From Rhodobiaceae bacterium (GTDB taxonomy: Bacteria > Pseudomonadota > Alphaproteobacteria > Rhizobiales > Tepidamorphaceae), in the NCBI GenBank assembly GCA_020637855.1, contig JACKJR010000001.1, forward strand, positions 186,001 through 250,000: a stretch of DNA of 64,000 nucleotides. The letters are read 5' to 3'. Both the position numbers and the translations under genes were made by a program. Each line of letters begins with the position of its first letter. The stretch's first letter is position 1. Shown here piece by piece: positions 60,599 through 64,000 of the stretch. Under the pieces are notes generated by a model that did not search any database, was not told the DNA's origin, and saw nothing but the letters and a program-made list of their open reading frames with translations.

Positions 60599-61663
60599 TT
60601 AGTATCCCGGCTGAACCGCCTGCGACAGGCGGGCATCCATGTCATGGGAAGTCGCGCGCTCGGCTGATCCGCGCGCAGCGCTTGGCGTTGTGTCGAACGC
60701 CTCGCGGAACGCGCGGGTAAAGTGGGAAGCGTCGGAAAACCCGCACTCCAGAGCGATATCACTGATGCGCCGTTCTGTGGTCACCAGTAGGAAGCGGCCA
60801 TAGCGCAGTCTGTGCAGTCGGTAATATTCCTGCGGCGAAAGGCCGACTTCTCCCTGGAACAGACGCTCCAGATGTCTCGGAGTGATGTTGAGGCGGCCTG
60901 CAAGCTCGCGCATCGAGACGGGCGAGGCCATTGTCTGCTCCATCATCAGGATCGCGCGGCGCACGCGCGGGTCGCGCACATGTTCCGATCCCGGCGGGTG
61001 CGGCTGCGCGGCGTTGGGAGGCCGGGCCTGATCGACCAGCAGGATGTGCAGGCACTTCTGAGCCATGGCGCGGCCGAACTGCTTCTCGATGATCCATGCA
61101 GCAACGTCGAGCGCACCCGCGCCGCCCGCACAGGTGATGCGCCGGCGGTCGACGATGAAGACCTGATCCGCGATCGGCGTGATTTCGGGAAATTCGCGCA
61201 CCAGGTCCTGATAGTGGAACCAGCTCACGCAGCAGCGGTGCCCGCTCATGATGCCGGCACGGATCAGCGTCAGCGTTGCCGTGCACAAACCGACGACGGT
61301 GACATTCTTGCGCGCGGCCTCGCGCAGGAAGGCCAAGGTCTGCTCGTCTGCGGGTTCGCCCTTGTGAAGCAATCCGCCGACAACGACCACATAGTCGAAA
61401 CGTGACGGATCTCCCAATGGCTCTTCGGGAGATATCTCGATGCCGCAACTGGCCTTGATCGATCTGCGCGTCGAGGCAATCGTGGACCAGCGGCATCGGA
61501 TCGGGCGCGACAGATCGGCCTCGTCCGCCGCAAGCCGCATCGCGTCGATGAAAGTGGCGAAGGGGGTCAGGGTGAAATTGTTCAGCAGCAGAAAGCCAAC
61601 GGACAGCTCGCGCGCCTGATGAGCGTCCGTACTTAACCGTGGCGCCATGTGGTCAGGCATCAT
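60599..61663 (-). CDS. GlxA family regulator (DJ-1/PfpI plus AraC), GbdR-like
   Basis: The 354-residue protein joins an N-terminal DJ-1/PfpI-like domain (VGFLLLNNFTLTPFATFIDA, about residues 22-41, and SGHRCCVSWFHYQ) to a C-terminal AraC-type double helix-turn-helix (RLNITPRHLERLFQGEVGLS, then ALECGFSDASHFTRAFREAF). GbdR and related proteins regulate glycine betaine, carnitine and sarcosine catabolism. It is divergent from soxBDA, so a role in sarcosine induction is a good inference. I start at ATG 61663, preceded by GGGGCGG; the frame is open upstream. Confidence 0.9.
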   Translation of the reverse strand: MMPDHMAPRLSTDAHQARELSVGFLLLNNFTLTPFATFIDAMRLAADEADLSRPIRCRWSTIASTRRSIKASCGIEISPEEPLGDPSRFDYVVVVGGLLHKGEPADEQTLAFLREAARKNVTVVGLCTATLTLIRAGIMSGHRCCVSWFHYQDLVREFPEITPIADQVFIVDRRRITCAGGAGALDVAAWIIEKQFGRAMAQKCLHILLVDQARPPNAAQPHPPGSEHVRDPRVRRAILMMEQTMASPVSMRELAGRLNITPRHLERLFQGEVGLSPQEYYRLHRLRYGRFLLVTTERRISDIALECGFSDASHFTRAFREAFDTTPSAARGSAERATSHDMDARLSQAVQPGY

Positions 61664-61904
61664 GCCGCCCCTGTCCCGTCGCAGGCGCATTGCCGCGTGT
61701 CGCCAGGAGAACGGTTGCCCGCTCCTGCTGGTGGCAGAGTGCAAAAACACCGGGTTTTTGATGCGCGATCGAAGCCATGTCGCTTTTATTCGATTACGAT
61801 GTCCGTTTGATACTACGCGCATTCTGCGACTTTGGCGAGACTGGTTTACCATTCGCAAGGTGTAGACAGCTCGCCGGGCATGCGGGTGCGGTCAGGATCC
61901 TGTT

Positions 61905-63155
61905 ATGAAACGCTTTTCCGTTTTCTCGCTGGCGCGCAATGCGTTCAGCCATCACGAGGACTGGCCGAGGCAGTGGCGCAGTCCCGAGCCGAAGCCGGAA
62001 TATGATGTCGTCATCATCGGCGGTGGCGGGCACGGGCTTGCGACCGCCTTCTATCTCGCCAAGGAACACGGGATCACCAATGTCGCGGTGCTGGAGAAGG
62101 GCTGGATCGGTGGCGGCAACACCGGCCGCAACACCACTATCGTGCGCTCCAACTACCTGTTCGACGAGAGCGCGCACCTCTACGAGAAGTCGCTGCAGCT
62201 GTTCGAAAAGCTGAGCCAGGAGCTCAACTACAACGTCATGATGAGCCAGCGCGGCGTGATGAACCTCGCGCACAACCTGCATGACGTGCGCGAATCCAGA
62301 CGCCGCGTCTACGCCAACAAGCTAAACGGCGTCGATGCCGAGTGGCTCGAGCCCGAAGAGGTCAAGGCATTCTGCCCGATCATCGATATCTCGCCGGATG
62401 CGCGTTACCCGGTCATGGGCGCAACGCTGCAGAAGCGCGCCGGCGTTGCCCGTCACGATGCGGTCGCCTGGGGCTTTGCCCGCGGCGCGGATGCGCGCGG
62501 CGTCGACATCATCCAGAACTGCGAAGTCACCGGGCTTCGCATCGAGAAGGGCCGCATCGTTGGCGTTGAAACCACGAAGGGCTTCATCGGCGCGAAGAAA
62601 GTCGGCTCGGTCGCGGCGGGGCACACTTCGGTAATCTGCAACATGGCAGGCTTCCGCGTGCCGCTGACCAGCCACCCGTTGCAGGCGCTGGTGTCGGAGC
62701 CGATCAAGCCGGTGCACCCTTGCGTCGTCATGTCGAACGCGGTGCACGTCTATGTCAGCCAGTCCGACAAGGGCGAGCTGGTCATCGGTGCCGGTATCGA
62801 TGCCTACAACTCTTATGCACAGCGCGGATCCTTCCACATCATCGAGGGCCAGATGGGCGCGCTGCGCGAACTGTTCCCGATCTTCTCGCGTCTGCGGATG
62901 ATGCGGTCCTGGGGCGGTATCGTCGATACGGCACCGGATGCCTCGGCGATCATCTCGAAGACGCCGGTGGAGAATTTCTTCATCAACTGCGGCTGGGGCA
63001 CTGGCGGTTTCAAGGCGACGCCGGGCTCCGGCTGGGTCTTCGCCTGGACGCTTGCCAAGGGCGAACCGCACCCGCTCAACGCCGCCTTCAGCCTTGACCG
63101 ATTCACTTCCGGCGCGCTCGTCGACGAGCATGGCGCAGCTGGCGTGGCGCACTAG
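61905..63155 (+). CDS. soxB: Sarcosine oxidase subunit beta
   Basis: The 416-residue flavoprotein has the FAD-binding loop [16 protein letters not shown] (about residues 38-53). The start [20 protein letters not shown] is typical of the heterotetrameric sarcosine oxidase beta subunit, and [20 protein letters not shown] lies near the end. It oxidises sarcosine to glycine, formaldehyde and peroxide with SoxA, SoxD and SoxG, bearing covalent FMN. AGGAT lies 7 bases before the ATG. A repeat and soxD follow. It is divergent from the GlxA-like regulator. Confidence 0.96.
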   Translation: MKRFSVFSLARNAFSHHEDWPRQWRSPEPKPEYDVVIIGGGGHGLATAFYLAKEHGITNVAVLEKGWIGGGNTGRNTTIVRSNYLFDESAHLYEKSLQLFEKLSQELNYNVMMSQRGVMNLAHNLHDVRESRRRVYANKLNGVDAEWLEPEEVKAFCPIIDISPDARYPVMGATLQKRAGVARHDAVAWGFARGADARGVDIIQNCEVTGLRIEKGRIVGVETTKGFIGAKKVGSVAAGHTSVICNMAGFRVPLTSHPLQALVSEPIKPVHPCVVMSNAVHVYVSQSDKGELVIGAGIDAYNSYAQRGSFHIIEGQMGALRELFPIFSRLRMMRSWGGIVDTAPDASAIISKTPVENFFINCGWGTGGFKATPGSGWVFAWTLAKGEPHPLNAAFSLDRFTSGALVDEHGAAGVAH

Positions 63156-63157
63156 CC

Positions 63158-63202
63158 GCATGATCCCGAAAAGTGGGCACCGGTTTTCGGACAAGATCAT
63201 GC
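63158..63202. repeat. Rhizobial palindromic repeat between soxB and soxD
   Basis: GCATGATC (63158-63165) pairs with GATCATGC (63195-63202), and inside CCGAAAA (63166-63172) pairs with TTTTCGG (63184-63190), around GTGGGCACCGG. This is a common dispersed repeat of rhizobial genomes. It forms a strong hairpin within the sox operon and may reduce downstream expression. A diverged relative lies near 18057-18103. Confidence 0.75.
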
Positions 63203-63269
63203 GCACAGGAAAAGAAAGAGAAGTACCCATGTGGGTGAATTGGCAAAACGCAATCAGGGGAGAAAAGAA

Positions 63270-63608
63270 ATGCTGCTGATCCCCTGTCCTTATTGCGGTG
63301 AGCGCCCCGAGATCGAATTCTCCTATGGCGGCGAAGCCCATATCGCGCGGCCGCAGAACCCGGCGTCCCTGTCCGATACGCAGTGGGCAGAGTTCCTATT
63401 CATGCGCGGCAACCAGAAGGGTGCGTTCCGCGAGCGCTGGATTCATACCCATGGCTGCCGGCGCTGGTTCAACATGCTGCGCGATACCACGAGCCACGAG
63501 ATCTACGCCGTGTACAAGATTGGCGCGCCCAAGCCGCCCGCACCGGGTGAAAAGCCCGCGGCAGCGAAGAAGCCTGCAACCCGCGCAAGGAAAGGAGCCA
63601 GCAAATGA
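63270..63608 (+). CDS. soxD: Sarcosine oxidase subunit delta
   Basis: The 112-residue zinc protein starts MLLIPCPYCGERPEIEFSYG, with C-x2-C at residues 6 and 9, and has HTHGCRRWFNMLRDTTSHEI with His and Cys further zinc ligands (about 60-65). This matches the delta subunit. The C-terminus is a Lys/Ala/Pro-rich tail. I start at ATG 63270, which has AGGGGAGA upstream, instead of the earlier in-frame ATG at 63231. Its stop overlaps soxA's start (ATGA). Confidence 0.94.
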   Translation: MLLIPCPYCGERPEIEFSYGGEAHIARPQNPASLSDTQWAEFLFMRGNQKGAFRERWIHTHGCRRWFNMLRDTTSHEIYAVYKIGAPKPPAPGEKPAAAKKPATRARKGASK

Positions 63609-64000
63609 CCGGCTCCATGCGTCTTCCCGGCGGCGGACGGATCGACCGTTCGCGCCCGTTGAAGTTCACCTTCAACGGCAAGGGCTACACGGGCTACGAG
63701 GGCGACACGCTGGCATCCGCCCTGATCGCCAACGGCGTGCATCTGATCGCCCGCTCGATGAAATATCACCGGCCGCGCGGCCTCATGACGGCGGGCTCCG
63801 ACGAACCCAACGGCATGGTGCAGCTTGCGACCGGCGCGCGCACCGAGCCCAACATCAAGGCGACGCAGATTCCGCTCTATGACGGGCTCGAAGCTTCAAG
63901 CGTCAACGTCTTCCCCTCGGTGGAAACCGACATCGGCGCGGTCAACGGTCTGCTGTCGCCGTTCATGACGGCGGGCTTCTACTACAAGACCTTCATGCCG
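63605..64000 (+). CDS. soxA: Sarcosine oxidase subunit alpha, N-terminal part
   Basis: Only the first 132 codons are present; the gene runs off the right edge. The start MTGSMRLPGGGRIDRSRPLK leads into the FNGKGYTGYEGDTLASALIA and SMKYHRPRGLMTAGSDEP segments, the ferredoxin-like N-terminal domain of SoxA. The remainder should hold NAD-binding and THF-binding domains. It overlaps soxD by four bases (ATGA). The gamma subunit soxG is expected further downstream. Confidence 0.96.
   Translation, partial: MTGSMRLPGGGRIDRSRPLKFTFNGKGYTGYEGDTLASALIANGVHLIARSMKYHRPRGLMTAGSDEPNGMVQLATGARTEPNIKATQIPLYDGLEASSVNVFPSVETDIGAVNGLLSPFMTAGFYYKTFMP

Overview
This 64 kb window is a chromosomal segment of a GC-rich alphaproteobacterium. 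The order Hyphomicrobiales (Rhizobiales) is most likely, with a Phyllobacteriaceae-like gene content. The evidence is the pyruvate phosphate dikinase, the MeaB GTPase, the RibB protein with a degenerate RibA half, the Omp25/31-like beta-barrel, the TIGR02301 and DUF1499/DUF2189 proteins, the soxBDA sarcosine oxidase operon, and short palindromic repeats of rhizobial type. The genus cannot be fixed from the sequence alone. The window is almost entirely housekeeping and metabolic. I see no transposase, integrase, phage, CRISPR array, rRNA or tRNA gene.

Layout. 1-9.3 kb: the end of an S49 peptidase, a 59-residue membrane peptide and glyQ; then a CDGSH protein, a LysE exporter with a divergent Lrp-type regulator, LemA with DUF2207, an outer-membrane barrel, and glyS behind a structured leader. 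9.7-17 kb: ppdK, meaB, a SleB-like wall hydrolase, a DUF2189 membrane protein and an MFS transporter. 17-30 kb: an AcuI-type reductase; a thioesterase and a divergent MarR regulator with twin operators; a ygfZ/HD hydrolase/tyrosine phosphatase operon; a dihydroorotase; a sulfotransferase; a NUDIX/TIGR02301/secreted protein operon; an SRAP protein; a GNAT and FAD-oxidase pair; and TsaC. 30-44.6 kb: acyl-CoA dehydrogenase, histone-deacetylase-like hydrolase, xseB, a membrane serine hydrolase, dxs, a solitary TadG-like protein, tlyA, a methyltransferase, ald with aldR, and the aroC/ribB pair. 44.7-54.3 kb: a copper-linked pair (DUF2946-like and PCu(A)C), an unrecognised three-gene cassette with a divergent receiver domain, a dnaJ/fabI/oxidoreductase/phosphatase minus-strand run, a lipoprotein, and a pdxH/SDR/FG-GAP/ArgO-like run coupled by overlapping stops and starts. 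54.8-64 kb: a class III aminotransferase, a DmdB-like acyl-CoA ligase, DUF1499, an MBL hydrolase, bioY, a GlxA/GbdR-like regulator and the divergent soxB-soxD-soxA operon (soxA runs off the edge).

The most interesting signals are structural. REP-like elements occur as inverted pairs at several intergenic sites. A large nested palindrome follows glyS. Two convergent gene pairs end in a CTAGGG...CCCTAG hairpin that carries both stop codons. A low-GC patch lies inside glyS. Two 14-bp operators sit 53 bp apart between the MarR and thioesterase genes. A hairpin buries the tlyA ribosome binding site. The best candidate for an undescribed system is the small cassette at 45859-47000. I do not see a clearly novel defence or mobile system.
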